DNA from: Bowmanella yangjiangensis
GTDB taxonomy: Bacteria > Pseudomonadota > Gammaproteobacteria > Enterobacterales > Alteromonadaceae
Length of the DNA: 64,000 nt
Direction: 5' to 3'
NCBI RefSeq assembly: GCF_017255015.1
Contig: NZ_JAFKCS010000021.1
Location: 18,336 to 82,335 of the forward strand
This document shows, piece after piece, positions 36,412 to 45,301 of this stretch; position 1 is the stretch's first letter; the number at the start of each line of letters is the position of its first letter. The notes below the pieces were generated by a model, which had not been told where the DNA came from, did not search any database, and saw only the letters and a list, made by a program, of their open reading frames with translations. Position numbers and translations under genes: made by a program.

Positions 36412-36744
36412 TATTGTTCCCTTTCGTGCGCTTGTTATTGGGACACCTTAGAGCAGTTTCTAACGGACGGCAAAAGGTTTGCGATTGTTATAAAGTGGCA
36501 GGGTTTTGAGTGATTGACTTAGTAAAAGTGTTAATGGCTCAGCCATTTGGCAATAGACGGCGAGTATATCCATATATACAGAAATGCGATCAAATATCGA
36601 AAATGCCAGCTTAGCGACATTTAGCGTATGTTATTTCATCATTTTTACACTAACTAGCTGGTTTATCTATTATTTTTGCTATAATGAGCGGTTCGAACGT
36701 TATTGTTCATACTTTCACTTTCTGTCGGGCAAAAGGATATTTAA
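36412..36744. promoter_or_regulatory. Divergent intergenic region, amidohydrolase / chemoreceptor
   Basis: A 333-base AT-rich gap. On the plus strand an extended -10 element, TGCTATAAT (36677-36685), lies 60 bases before the chemoreceptor ATG; no good -35 accompanies it, as is common for extended -10 promoters. I find no sigma-28-type element. A palindromic ATATCCATATAT-like stretch occurs near 36565. Nothing coding is apparent. Confidence 0.5.
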
Positions 36745-38292
36745 ATGCGTCGTGAGCAAACACTCATAAATGAAGAGGTCTTGTACCAAGCTGATGAAGA
36801 GTTGGTATCGACGACCGACTTACGAGGTGTCATCACTTACGCCAATAGTGCCTTTTGCCGAGTTGCTGGCTACTCGCTGGATGAGCTGCTGGGGAAGAAT
36901 CACAATTTAGTTAGACATCCGGATATGCCAAAGGAAGCCTTTGCCGATTTATGGGACAGCCTGAAAAAGGGGCAAGCCTGGCGTGGAATGGTAAAGAATC
37001 GCTGTAAAGATGGGCGCTATTACTGGGTTGATGCGTACGTCACACCTATTTTTGAGGGCGCCGATAAGGTTGGTTATCAGTCCGTACGAGTTAAACCTGA
37101 CCGGAATTTAGTGGCTAAGGCCGAGAAAGCTTATGCCTTGATCCGGACCGGAAAGTTTAGCGGCTGGGAGATGGGGAATGCGCAAAAGCATCTGCTGACC
37201 GCTGGTCTGACAACTTTGGCCACCGCGTTGAGCTTTTGGAGTGGTGGCTGGGTTGCCGGTCTGACGGTTATTGGGTTGTTACTAGCACTAGCTTGGCTGT
37301 ATCGCGATGAGCTAATTAGTGTGCCTAAAACAGCCATTCAACTTAAATCACAGTATGACAGTGTCTGTCGGTTTATCTACAGTGGAAAAGGCACACAGAG
37401 TTACATGGATTTCCATTTGGGACTAATGCAAGCTCGTTTGCGCACGGTGCTTGGGCGTATGCAGGATTCAGCCAGAGGGTTATCTGGGGTTGCAAGTGAA
37501 ACCGCGAGTGCAGCACATACCACAGCCAGTGGTTTGGAGCAGCAAAAGTTTGAAGTTCAGCAGATTGCGGCGGCTATTACCGAAATGGCCGCAACCAGCC
37601 AGGAGATTGCTCGCAACACTGTGGATACATCGGAAAAAGTTCGCGAGGCTAGTCAGCATTGTGGTGACGCGCGGGAAAGTGTTCAGCAAAGTAAGGATAA
37701 AGTGAGTGGCCTTGCTTCTGTGGTGGAACAGGCCGCGGCATCGGCTAATCAATTGGTTGTTGAGGCTGACAAAGTTGCCAATGTGATGGGCGAGATCGAA
37801 GCCATCGCGGATCAAACTAATCTGCTTGCCTTGAATGCGGCTATTGAGGCGGCCCGCGCTGGCGAGAGTGGTCGAGGCTTTTCGGTGGTGGCTGATGAGG
37901 TTAGGGCTCTGTCCACAAGGACACAATCATCTACAGCGAATATCCACACGAGTTTGAAAACCATGCGTCATACACTGCAGCAGTGGGTTGTTAGTATGGA
38001 AAAGAGCCGAGAACAGGCCATGGAGTGTGTCGATGATGCAAGCAATTCTGCTAAAGCCATCGCAGAGATCTATCAGATGATGTCCGTAATTGCTGACTAT
38101 TCTACTCAGATTGCCACTGCGTCAGAGCAGCAAGGTAAAGTATGTGAAGAGATTAGTCGCAACATAGGAAAAATTACCGAAGTGGCTGATGATAATGCCC
38201 AAGTAGCATTGTCTATGGAACAGAGCTCATCGACTTTACGCAGTAATATAGATGGGATAGCTGCCATGGTGAGAACCTTCAGCCATCGTTGA
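36745..38292 (+). CDS. PAS-domain methyl-accepting chemotaxis protein (Aer-like)
   Basis: A 515-residue receptor. An N-terminal PAS domain (about 15-115; [42 protein letters not shown], the FAD-type Aer signature) is followed by a hydrophobic hairpin (about 152-192) and a cytoplasmic signalling domain with the conserved hairpin tip [20 protein letters not shown] then [12 protein letters not shown]. There is no periplasmic sensor domain, so it senses an internal cue such as redox or energy state. An AAAGGA site precedes the ATG. Confidence 0.93.
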   Translation: MRREQTLINEEVLYQADEELVSTTDLRGVITYANSAFCRVAGYSLDELLGKNHNLVRHPDMPKEAFADLWDSLKKGQAWRGMVKNRCKDGRYYWVDAYVTPIFEGADKVGYQSVRVKPDRNLVAKAEKAYALIRTGKFSGWEMGNAQKHLLTAGLTTLATALSFWSGGWVAGLTVIGLLLALAWLYRDELISVPKTAIQLKSQYDSVCRFIYSGKGTQSYMDFHLGLMQARLRTVLGRMQDSARGLSGVASETASAAHTTASGLEQQKFEVQQIAAAITEMAATSQEIARNTVDTSEKVREASQHCGDARESVQQSKDKVSGLASVVEQAAASANQLVVEADKVANVMGEIEAIADQTNLLALNAAIEAARAGESGRGFSVVADEVRALSTRTQSSTANIHTSLKTMRHTLQQWVVSMEKSREQAMECVDDASNSAKAIAEIYQMMSVIADYSTQIATASEQQGKVCEEISRNIGKITEVADDNAQVALSMEQSSSTLRSNIDGIAAMVRTFSHR

Positions 38293-38302
38293 TTAATAGA
38301 GG

Positions 38303-38324
38303 GGGCTGCTGACTACAGCAGCCC
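38303..38324. terminator. Hairpin between chemoreceptor and DUF1285 genes
   Basis: A 9-base perfect stem, GGGCTGCTG / CAGCAGCCC with loop ACTA, sits between two convergent genes and overlaps the last codons of the DUF1285 gene. It lacks a U-tract, but could end both transcripts. Confidence 0.55.
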
Positions 38325-38849
38325 AAGACTGAATTGATAGTTCCCGCTACTTAATAGCAAATGTCTGGTGTTGTTGATTTCGCCAGGCATCCCCAGCTCG
38401 GCTAACTGGTAAAATACATTCTGGTGCAATCTTGCATAGAGATTTCGGCGCACTAACAAGTAGGGCAGCAGATCCCCGCTAACCTTATCAGTTAAAAGCT
38501 GCACAGGATGTTCATCACTCACCAGATACTGCTCTCCCACATTGGTACTAAACAGCAGATGGCCGTCCTGCCGCTGCCAGCCGGTGACCAAAAAAGGCGC
38601 ATCGGCAACCTGAATACCCACCTTCTCAACTGGCGTGACCAGATAGTACTTTTCACCTTCGCGCACAAGTACTCTGGCGAAAAGCGTTACCAGCGATCGC
38701 CGTCCAATGGGGGAACCCTGATAGTGCCAACTACCGTCATGATGAATCTCAAGGTCAAGTTCCCCGCAATAATCGGGGTGCCAGTCCTCTACAGGCGGCA
38801 GTGTTGAATCCTGTTCTGTCAGGCTCGCTTGTATGTCTTGCAGTTTCAT
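38313..38849 (-). CDS. DUF1285 domain protein
   Basis: A 178-residue protein of the DUF1285 family: CGELDLEIHHDGSWHYQGSPIGRRSLVTLFARVLVREG and KYYLVTPVEKVGIQVADAPFLVTGW are diagnostic. Family function is unknown, proposed as ligand-binding because of its PH-like fold. It lies 4 bases after the DUF3014 gene, so the two form an operon. Confidence 0.9.
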   Translation of the reverse strand: MKLQDIQASLTEQDSTLPPVEDWHPDYCGELDLEIHHDGSWHYQGSPIGRRSLVTLFARVLVREGEKYYLVTPVEKVGIQVADAPFLVTGWQRQDGHLLFSTNVGEQYLVSDEHPVQLLTDKVSGDLLPYLLVRRNLYARLHQNVFYQLAELGMPGEINNTRHLLLSSGNYQFSLGLL

Positions 38850-38853
38850 TGGC

Positions 38854-39696
38854 TTACTGGGCTAAGGCGTCGCGAATCTCTCTGAGTTTAGCTTTAATCA
38901 GACGCATATTTTCTGGCCCTGTTCTCAGTAATTGCTTCTGAGGTGCAGAAAGCGACTCCAAACGCTCGTCTGTGTACTTATACATCACGCTGTCGGTGCT
39001 GACTTCAACCGGAATAGGGACTTCTGGCGTATCCAGCAAATGGTTTATCGCATCATCCAGCACGTCGTCAAAATCACTGCTTCCGTCGCCTACTTCTGCA
39101 AAAATTTCAGTGATGGCGGGCTTGTACACTTCATACAACGCAATAAGTTGGTTGGTGTCCATGCTTTCCAACGCTTCGACATAAGGGGTATAACGCTTAT
39201 AACTGGCGGTATCTATCCATTCTTTCCCGGCCTGACGGTAGACACGAAATTCTTGTTGGGGAGGTTGCAGAACTCTGTGGCTAGCAGCCAGCTCACTGTT
39301 GGATAAATTGGTGCTGAAGACAACAAAACGTCTCAGTAAATCATCATCAACAATAAATCTTGCCAGTGCTTCATAGCTGCCGGTGTTCAGAATTGCGGTT
39401 TTCACTGCACCATCGCTTACGTCGATGGGTTCAGCGGGTAAAGGTTCAGGTGCCGGCTCCTGCTCTGGTAATTGGGCGGGGCTTTGTGGTTCCTCTATTT
39501 CCGGTTCGGGCTGAGGTTCAGATAGTGGCTCTGGCTCTTCAACCTGAAGTGGGGCAGGCAAGGGTTGAGGTTGCGTTTCAGGCGCAGGCTCCTCTGATGG
39601 CCAGAAGAACACCGCCAGCAAAATGATCAACAAAACGCCGCCGATCAAGGCATGGGGAAGCAAGGATTTCTTCTCTGTTGATTCTGTCTCAGCCAT
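38854..39696 (-). CDS. DUF3014 membrane protein
   Basis: A 280-residue protein: a single N-terminal membrane helix (about 14-30, ALIGGVLLIILLAVFFW), a proline/glutamate-rich linker (about 31-95, with repeated EP/QP) and a helical periplasmic domain of the DUF3014 family (YEALARFIVDDDLLRRFVVFSTNLSNSELAASHRVL ... YTPYVEALESMDTNQLIALYEVYKPAI). Function is unknown. It leads the DUF3014-DUF1285 pair. Confidence 0.88.
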   Translation of the reverse strand: MAETESTEKKSLLPHALIGGVLLIILLAVFFWPSEEPAPETQPQPLPAPLQVEEPEPLSEPQPEPEIEEPQSPAQLPEQEPAPEPLPAEPIDVSDGAVKTAILNTGSYEALARFIVDDDLLRRFVVFSTNLSNSELAASHRVLQPPQQEFRVYRQAGKEWIDTASYKRYTPYVEALESMDTNQLIALYEVYKPAITEIFAEVGDGSSDFDDVLDDAINHLLDTPEVPIPVEVSTDSVMYKYTDERLESLSAPQKQLLRTGPENMRLIKAKLREIRDALAQ

Positions 39697-40004
39697 CTAA
39701 GGTCCACCTTCTTTGCTGCATTACTAGGTATAAGGTACTCAATTGGTCGCGGGATTGCATCCACATACTCCTCAGGAAATATGGATTTCACCCCATATTT
39801 ATATCGACTGAGCAAACGCCCATTGGTTTCATTTAATTGAACGGCTATCGAGCATTGTGAACCCGAAGAGTAAAGTTTGCATGAATTTAAAACGGTAAAG
39901 TCCGAGGCTTTGGCCTGCTGGACAGCATAAACAAGCGGGGATAGACTGGTCTGACAAGATATTTTTAACCAAGTTTTAACATACTGCCGTTTGCGGAGCG
40001 CTAA
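39697..40004. other. Divergent intergenic region DUF3014 / sterol desaturase
   Basis: A 308-base gap with no coding signal. It contains a neat inverted repeat at 39777-39800 (AAATATGG / CCATATTT, 8-base stem), possibly an operator for one of the divergent genes. Near the plus-strand gene, CTGACA followed 17 bases later by TTTTAA is a weak promoter candidate, and GGAG lies 8 bases before the ATG. Confidence 0.4.
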
Positions 40005-41225
40005 ATGAGTTATGTATTGCTGGCTATTCCGTTCTTTTTTTTACTTATTGCCATCGAGCTTGTCGCTGAGCGGGTACGCCAGACAGATTATTATCGCGTT
40101 AATGATGCCATAAATAGCCTCAGTGCCGGTGTTTTGAGCCGGGTGATCGGGGTTGTTTACAAGCTGATCCCGTTTACGATTTATGCGCTTGTATTTGAGC
40201 ATATAGCTTGGCTGACCTTGCCCGATAGTCTTGGGGTTGGTTTGCTAGCCTTTGTTCTTTACGACTTTTTCTATTACTGGAATCATCGGCTTGGTCATGA
40301 AATGAATGTGCTGTGGGCCGCACACGTGGTACATCATTCCAGTGAGGAATATAACCTGACTACGGCACTACGTCAGAGCAGTAGCAGTCTGTTCAGTTGG
40401 GTATTCTATTTACCTATGGCTGTACTGGGTATCACTCCGGAAATGTTTATTGCTGTTGGCTCCCTGAATCTTATCTACCAATTTTGGGTGCACACCAGAC
40501 ATGTGCCCAAATTGGGCTGGCTGGAATGGATATTCGTTACCCCATCAAATCACAGAGTGCATCACGCGCAGAATCAGCGATACATTGATCGAAACTATGG
40601 TGGCGTTTTCATTGTTTGGGATCGCTTATTCGGTTCATTCCAAGAAGAGTTAGAGGATGACCCTCCGCTATTTGGCATACGTAAAGCGCTGCGTAGCTGG
40701 AATCCACTTTGGGCCAATGTTCATGTATACAGCCAGTTGGTGCATGATTGCTGGCATGCTGCACGCTGGCAGGATAAGGTGCAAATCTGGTTCAAACGAA
40801 CTGGCTGGCGACCGGCCGATGTTGAGGCTAAGTACCCTATCCCCAAGGCAGATTTAAGTCGATTTGAGAAGTATGATCCGCCTATTGGTACTGCTACAAA
40901 GCTGTATAGTCTGCTGCAGCACGGATTAACTATTCTTATTGCGCTTATGCTTATGCTGCACGGTAATGAAATTGCTTTGTGGCAACAATGGGGAATCATG
41001 CTGTTTGTGTTGTTTTCGACGTTCAGTGTTGGTGCCTTGATGGAGCAGAGATGGTTCGCGCGTTGGTTGGAATTGGTAAAAAACCTATCGGTTTTAGCCG
41101 CTCTCGCTGTGTTCTTGATACCTCACTGGTTGAGCATCACTTTAGTTACGGGCTCTGTGATTAGTCTTGTCATGTTGGTCGCCGTAAAGTCGGCGGCGCC
41201 TCAGCCCGCTATTGAGAAAGTTTGA
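40005..41225 (+). CDS. Sterol desaturase / fatty acid hydroxylase family protein
   Basis: A 406-residue membrane di-iron enzyme. Hydrophobic N-terminal segments are followed by the histidine boxes: NHRLGHE, HVVHHSSEE and NHRVHHAQN, in the order and spacing of the family. The C-terminal 110 residues add a further hydrophobic domain (LTILIALMLML, IMLFVLFSTFSVGALMEQ), so the protein is longer than the catalytic core. Substrate is unknown; bacterial members hydroxylate or desaturate lipids. Single gene, followed by a hairpin. Confidence 0.92.
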   Translation: MSYVLLAIPFFFLLIAIELVAERVRQTDYYRVNDAINSLSAGVLSRVIGVVYKLIPFTIYALVFEHIAWLTLPDSLGVGLLAFVLYDFFYYWNHRLGHEMNVLWAAHVVHHSSEEYNLTTALRQSSSSLFSWVFYLPMAVLGITPEMFIAVGSLNLIYQFWVHTRHVPKLGWLEWIFVTPSNHRVHHAQNQRYIDRNYGGVFIVWDRLFGSFQEELEDDPPLFGIRKALRSWNPLWANVHVYSQLVHDCWHAARWQDKVQIWFKRTGWRPADVEAKYPIPKADLSRFEKYDPPIGTATKLYSLLQHGLTILIALMLMLHGNEIALWQQWGIMLFVLFSTFSVGALMEQRWFARWLELVKNLSVLAALAVFLIPHWLSITLVTGSVISLVMLVAVKSAAPQPAIEKV

Positions 41226-41235
41226 ATTTGTCACG

Positions 41236-41257
41236 GCGTAAAGTTGCCGCTTTACGC
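41236..41257 (+). terminator. Hairpin after sterol-desaturase gene
   Basis: The stem GCGTAAAG / CTTTACGC (8 bases) begins about 10 bases after the stop and is followed by a pyrimidine-rich TCTCTCTT tract. A plausible intrinsic terminator before proB. Confidence 0.55.
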
Positions 41258-41341
41258 TCTCTCTTAGCTTATAACCAAGCGAACTTGTTTATCCTAATGA
41301 CATCAGTATCCTAGTATAAGGATTTCAATGTTGGAGGATAA

Positions 41342-42439
41342 ATGACTGAATTTAACTGGCAACGAGCTGTCATCAAAGTTGGTAGCGCACTGATATCACC
41401 TGACGGGCATCAGTGCAGTGCTAAGTACTTGTTGGCCATCGCCAGATTTATTACCGAAAGCCGCGAGCAGGGCAAACAAGTTGTTATTGTCTCATCAGGC
41501 AGCGTGGCTGCAGGACGCAGTGCCATTGCCCACAATGCCCACCCTTCCATTGCTGAAAAGCAGGCTATGGCAGCCATTGGGCAAACGCAAATGATGGCAA
41601 ACTGGTCACGTTTTTTTGATTTTCCCTGTGCCCAAGTGTTACTCACTTACGATGACTTTCATGATCGGGCCAGGTATCTCAATATCAAAAATACCTTGCG
41701 TGAATTGCTGAACAACAATGTGTTACCCATAGTTAATGAAAACGATACTGTTGCGGTGGATGTACTGAAAGTTGGCGACAATGATAATTTGGCTGCCTAC
41801 ACCGCCATGGTTGCCGAAGCAGATACCTTGATTATCTGCTCGGATATCGACGGGCTTTACGACGCCGATCCCAGACTTAATCCTAATGCACGGTTGATTC
41901 CCCACGTAGAGCAGATCGATGGCACTATCTATGGGCTTGCTGGAGGTCCAGGAAGTAAAGTTGGTACAGGGGGTATGCGAACCAAGATTGAGGCGGCTGA
42001 TAAATGCTCTGAGAGTGGAATTCAGACACTTATCGTTAATGGCGGTAAGGGAGAAGTGTTTGATGCCTTATTGGATGGTCGTATTCCCGGAACCAGGTTT
42101 GTGCCAACCAAAACGCCAGATTCTGCCAAAGCACAATGGCTCAAGCACACGCTGATTGCGACCGGTCGGATAGATGTCGACCACGGGGCCAGAGAGGCGC
42201 TAATTAAATCCGGGGCATCTTTACTACCTGTTGGTATCGCCAAAGTTGAAGGTGATTTTATGCCGGGTGAGGCGGTAGAAATTTGTCATCAGGGCCGCCC
42301 TTTTGCCAAAGGCGTCACGCTATACAGCGCTGCAGACCTAAACGCGATTAAAGGCATGCATAGTGATGATTTTGAGAGTGTTATCGGTTATTCGTCAGGT
42401 GAAGCTGTAGTACACCGCGACGATTTGGCACTGCTTTAA
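41342..42439 (+). CDS. proB: Glutamate 5-kinase
   Basis: A 365-residue ProB, first step of proline synthesis. Amino-acid-kinase domain: AVIKVGSALISPDG, VIVSSGSVAAGRSA, PIVNENDTVAVDVLKVGDND, GGPGSKVGTGGMRTKIEAAD. A C-terminal PUA domain (about 275-360; GASLLPVGIAKVEGDFMPGEAVEI) is present. GGAGGATAA precedes the ATG. Proline usually feeds back on this enzyme. Followed by proA after 66 bases. Confidence 0.97.
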   Translation: MTEFNWQRAVIKVGSALISPDGHQCSAKYLLAIARFITESREQGKQVVIVSSGSVAAGRSAIAHNAHPSIAEKQAMAAIGQTQMMANWSRFFDFPCAQVLLTYDDFHDRARYLNIKNTLRELLNNNVLPIVNENDTVAVDVLKVGDNDNLAAYTAMVAEADTLIICSDIDGLYDADPRLNPNARLIPHVEQIDGTIYGLAGGPGSKVGTGGMRTKIEAADKCSESGIQTLIVNGGKGEVFDALLDGRIPGTRFVPTKTPDSAKAQWLKHTLIATGRIDVDHGAREALIKSGASLLPVGIAKVEGDFMPGEAVEICHQGRPFAKGVTLYSAADLNAIKGMHSDDFESVIGYSSGEAVVHRDDLALL

Positions 42440-42505
42440 ATCCCGGAATTGCAATAGAATCGAACCGCTCGGCTGTCCCGCTGGGCTGGTTAAACAGGAG
42501 ACATC

Positions 42506-43756
42506 ATGAGTTTTTCCATTCGAGACATGGCGCAGAAAGCCAGAATGGCGTCACGTCAGCTGGCCAAGTTATCGGCGCAGCAAAAGAATGCCGTATTACA
42601 TAGTATTGCCGATAATCTGGTCAGTATGTCTGAACAAATATTGACGGCTAACCAACAAGATTTAGCTGCAGGTAAAGAGGCTGGTCTGACCGATGCCATG
42701 TTGGACAGGTTGGCTTTAAATGAAAAGTCATTGGCAAACATTGCTGAGGCCGTTCGAAAAATCGCAGCGCAAGATGATCCCATTGGTAGCATTCGCGATA
42801 TCCGTCGCATGCCAAGTGGTATTGATGTAGGCAAAATGCGTATCCCACTGGGTGTGATAGCCATGATCTACGAGTCTCGTCCAAATGTGACTATAGACGC
42901 CGCTGCACTTTGTTTTAAAGCTGGTAATGCCGTGGTACTGCGTGGTGGTAAAGAAGCGCTGCATTCTAATTTAGCGTTGGCCGAATGTATTCATCAGGCA
43001 TTGAGTACACATGGTGTAAATGCGAATGCCGTGGTAGTGATCCCAGATCCCGATCGGGCCATTATGAATGAGCTGCTGACACTGAATCAATTTATTGACC
43101 TTGTGATCCCACGTGGTGGAGAGGGCCTGATTCGATTTGTATCGGAAAACAGCCGCATACCTGTGATCCAGCATTTTAAAGGGGTTTGTCACCTCTATGT
43201 GGATAAGGATGCCGACGAAGTTAAGGCCTTAGGATTGCTGACCAATGGTAAAACCCAGCGCACTGGTGTGTGTAATGCGCTGGAAACTTTGCTGGTACAT
43301 AAAGATATTGCGCCGAGCTTTCTGCCTATGGCCGCGGCCATGTTCAATGAGCGCAAGGTACGTGTGCATGCCTGTGAAAAGAGCATGGGCTATTTCCATG
43401 AGGCTGAGCCAGCTACGGATGATGACTGGGATACAGAATACCTGGCACTGGAAATCGCAGTGCGAGTAGTGGAAGACTATGCCCAAGCCATTGAGCATCT
43501 GGAAGCGCATAGCTCTGGTCATACCGAAGTGATCGCCACTCAGGATTACTCCACTGCACAGCGATTTATTCGCGATGTAAACTCTGCGGTAGTGATGGCC
43601 AACGCTTCGTCGCGTTTTTCCGATGGTGGAGAGTTGGGACTGGGTGCCGAGATTGGTATCTCAACCAGCAAGCTGCATGCCTATGGCCCGATGGGGGTAG
43701 AGTCACTGACCACCGAAAAATTTGTGGTATTGGGCGACGGACACATTCGCCAGTAA
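42506..43756 (+). CDS. proA: Glutamate-5-semialdehyde dehydrogenase (gamma-glutamyl phosphate reductase)
   Basis: A 416-residue ProA, reducing gamma-glutamyl phosphate with NADPH. Signatures: IPLGVIAMIYESRPNVTIDAAALCFKAGNAVVLRGGKEA, KTQRTGVCNALETLL (catalytic Cys) and SSRFSDGGELGLGAEIGISTSKLHAYGPMGVESLTT. Full length, strong AGGAG before the ATG. Operon with proB. Confidence 0.97.
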   Translation: MSFSIRDMAQKARMASRQLAKLSAQQKNAVLHSIADNLVSMSEQILTANQQDLAAGKEAGLTDAMLDRLALNEKSLANIAEAVRKIAAQDDPIGSIRDIRRMPSGIDVGKMRIPLGVIAMIYESRPNVTIDAAALCFKAGNAVVLRGGKEALHSNLALAECIHQALSTHGVNANAVVVIPDPDRAIMNELLTLNQFIDLVIPRGGEGLIRFVSENSRIPVIQHFKGVCHLYVDKDADEVKALGLLTNGKTQRTGVCNALETLLVHKDIAPSFLPMAAAMFNERKVRVHACEKSMGYFHEAEPATDDDWDTEYLALEIAVRVVEDYAQAIEHLEAHSSGHTEVIATQDYSTAQRFIRDVNSAVVMANASSRFSDGGELGLGAEIGISTSKLHAYGPMGVESLTTEKFVVLGDGHIRQ

Positions 43757-43761
43757 AAGCA

Positions 43762-43778
43762 GGAGGGCTAAGCCCTCC
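43762..43778. terminator. Bidirectional terminator between proA and small membrane gene
   Basis: A near-perfect palindrome with stem GGAGGG / CCCTCC lies between the convergent genes, followed on the plus side by a T-rich CGTTTATCTTTT tract. Likely ends the proBA transcript. Confidence 0.7.
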
Positions 43779-43781
43779 CGT

Positions 43782-44060
43782 TTATCTTTTGAGCTTATAT
43801 AGCTCTTGATTCAGCTCATAGGCCGGTTCAGTGACAATGCGCTTCAGTATTTGAATACGCTCTTGCAACTGCTGAATTTTTTCGTCTTTTTCATTGTCTG
43901 CGCAACACTGCTGTTTTGTTCTTTTGGCTGCAAAGGGGGAAGATGCCTCACCGCTTAGCCAAGCCATTAAGTTCCAGCCATTACGATGATCCAGCCAGTA
44001 ACAGAGCAGGCTGGCCGCCAGTAATCCAACAAACAGCAAAATAAACAGAATTGTTGTCAT
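43782..44060 (-). CDS. Small single-pass membrane protein of unknown function
   Basis: A 92-residue protein: one N-terminal membrane helix (TTILFILLFVGLLAASLLCYWL) followed by a polar region with a Cys pair (QCC) and a coiled-coil-like C-terminus (DEKIQQLQERIQILKRIVTEPAYELNQELYKL). The layout recalls PspB-like adaptors, but the sequence does not match well enough to name it. It is divergent from the ECF sigma gene. Confidence 0.65.
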   Translation of the reverse strand: MTTILFILLFVGLLAASLLCYWLDHRNGWNLMAWLSGEASSPFAAKRTKQQCCADNEKDEKIQQLQERIQILKRIVTEPAYELNQELYKLKR

Positions 44061-44207
44061 GATCAGGTTCCTTTTGATGAATCCAAGGTCGTCTGATTGC
44101 TAGTCATCTGATTGATGATTTTTATAACAAACTATTTCTGCACTTTTCTATTCTGTTTCATTGCGTAATACTGGCGCCCTTCCATTTTTACGCCACCGGA
44201 ACAGACT

Positions 44208-44693
44208 CTGGACTTCGAAAAACTCATTCAACTTTACGGTCCGTTGTTAAGCCGGGTAGCGTCTAGTTACGAAGCCAACAGTGAGCTACGCAAAGAATTG
44301 CTGCAAGAGATCTACCTGGCGGTTTGGCAGGCGATGGTTGGCTTTCGAGGGCAGAGTAGCGAGAAAACCTATGTGCTCAGAATTGCCCACAACCGCAGTG
44401 TTAGTCATGTAGCCAGCCAAATGCGACATAAAGGCCGGGAAGATATCTGTGTGCAAAGTCTGCCTGATGAGCGAACTGCCCCAGAGGACAAAATGGTTCG
44501 TCAGAATCAACAACAGGCTTTGTTGATTGCTGTGCGTAAGCTGCCCTTGCAAAGCCGGCAAGTGATGACATTGTTTATGGAAGGCTTGAGCTACCAGGAC
44601 ATAGCAGAGGTCTGTGGTATTAGCGCCGCGAACGCGGGAATGATCTTAAATAGAGCCCGTCAGACTCTGAGTAAGGAGTTGAATCATGAGTGA
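44208..44693 (+). CDS. ECF-type RNA polymerase sigma factor
   Basis: Region 2 (ELRKELLQEIYLAVWQAMVGFRGQSSEKTYVLRIAHNRSVSHV) and region 4 (LPLQSRQVMTLFMEGLSYQDIAEVCGISAANAGMILNRARQTL) are clear. The first ordinary start, a TTG at 44244, falls inside the first helix. The frame stays open upstream and a CTG at 44208 would give MDFEKLIQLYGPLLSRVASSYE, the expected N-terminus, with GGA 7 bases before it. No in-frame ATG or GTG lies between the upstream stop (44166-44168) and 44244, so I place the start at CTG. The next gene overlaps by 8 bases and is its likely anti-sigma partner. Confidence 0.8.
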   Translation: MDFEKLIQLYGPLLSRVASSYEANSELRKELLQEIYLAVWQAMVGFRGQSSEKTYVLRIAHNRSVSHVASQMRHKGREDICVQSLPDERTAPEDKMVRQNQQQALLIAVRKLPLQSRQVMTLFMEGLSYQDIAEVCGISAANAGMILNRARQTLSKELNHE

Positions 44694-45261
44694 TAATCGC
44701 GATCCTTTGCTACAGAACTGGCAAAGTCAGCAGGTTGACTTGCCCGATTTGGCCGAGCTAAAGGCCAAATGGCGAAAAGAGCGATTCAAACAATGGATTT
44801 ATGTTTTGCTGGACTGGCTGTCGGTTGTCTTTGTGGCAGTAGTTATTCTGTATTTTTTGCCCAAGAAAGAGCTCGTGCAGATTTGGATGGTTGCCATCTT
44901 TGTTTTCACTTTTGCAGCGGCAGCTTGGAATACCTGGTTAAGGCGCTTGTCGCTGTTTCGAAGTCGGGACAATCTGCATGAACACCTGCAAACTTTGCGG
45001 CAACAGAATCTGAATAACATTCGGTTGGCCAGATTTACTCAATGGGGGCTGGTGATCATGCTGATCAGTGTCGCAGTGTTGCTATTGGCAACCTGGTATC
45101 AAGAGCAACCACCTTGGGAAGCCTTCCAGATGCGTTTGTTACGCGTTTTTGCTTGGGTGGGCGGTGTTTGTGCACTTGGGTGGTGGTGGACCATAAGGAT
45201 ACTAAAGAAAGCGCAGCAACAGCTTGAGTGGTTGGACAGTATCGAACAGAGTTCACTTTGA
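44686..45261 (+). CDS. Four-helix membrane protein, candidate anti-sigma partner
   Basis: A 191-residue protein whose first 40 residues are soluble and charged (NRDPLLQNWQSQQVDLPDL, KAKWRKERFKQ) and which then has four membrane helices in two pairs (about 43-62, 66-85, 120-140, 150-168). The AAGGAG site sits inside the end of the sigma gene. Overlap with an ECF sigma gene and a cytosolic N-terminal segment suggest an anti-sigma factor of an unrecognised type; no zinc-binding motif is present. Confidence 0.7.
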   Translation: MSDNRDPLLQNWQSQQVDLPDLAELKAKWRKERFKQWIYVLLDWLSVVFVAVVILYFLPKKELVQIWMVAIFVFTFAAAAWNTWLRRLSLFRSRDNLHEHLQTLRQQNLNNIRLARFTQWGLVIMLISVAVLLLATWYQEQPPWEAFQMRLLRVFAWVGGVCALGWWWTIRILKKAQQQLEWLDSIEQSSL

Positions 45262-45301
45262 TTTAGGGCTGTTGGACGTAAATAAAAGGAGTCGCAGACG
45301 T

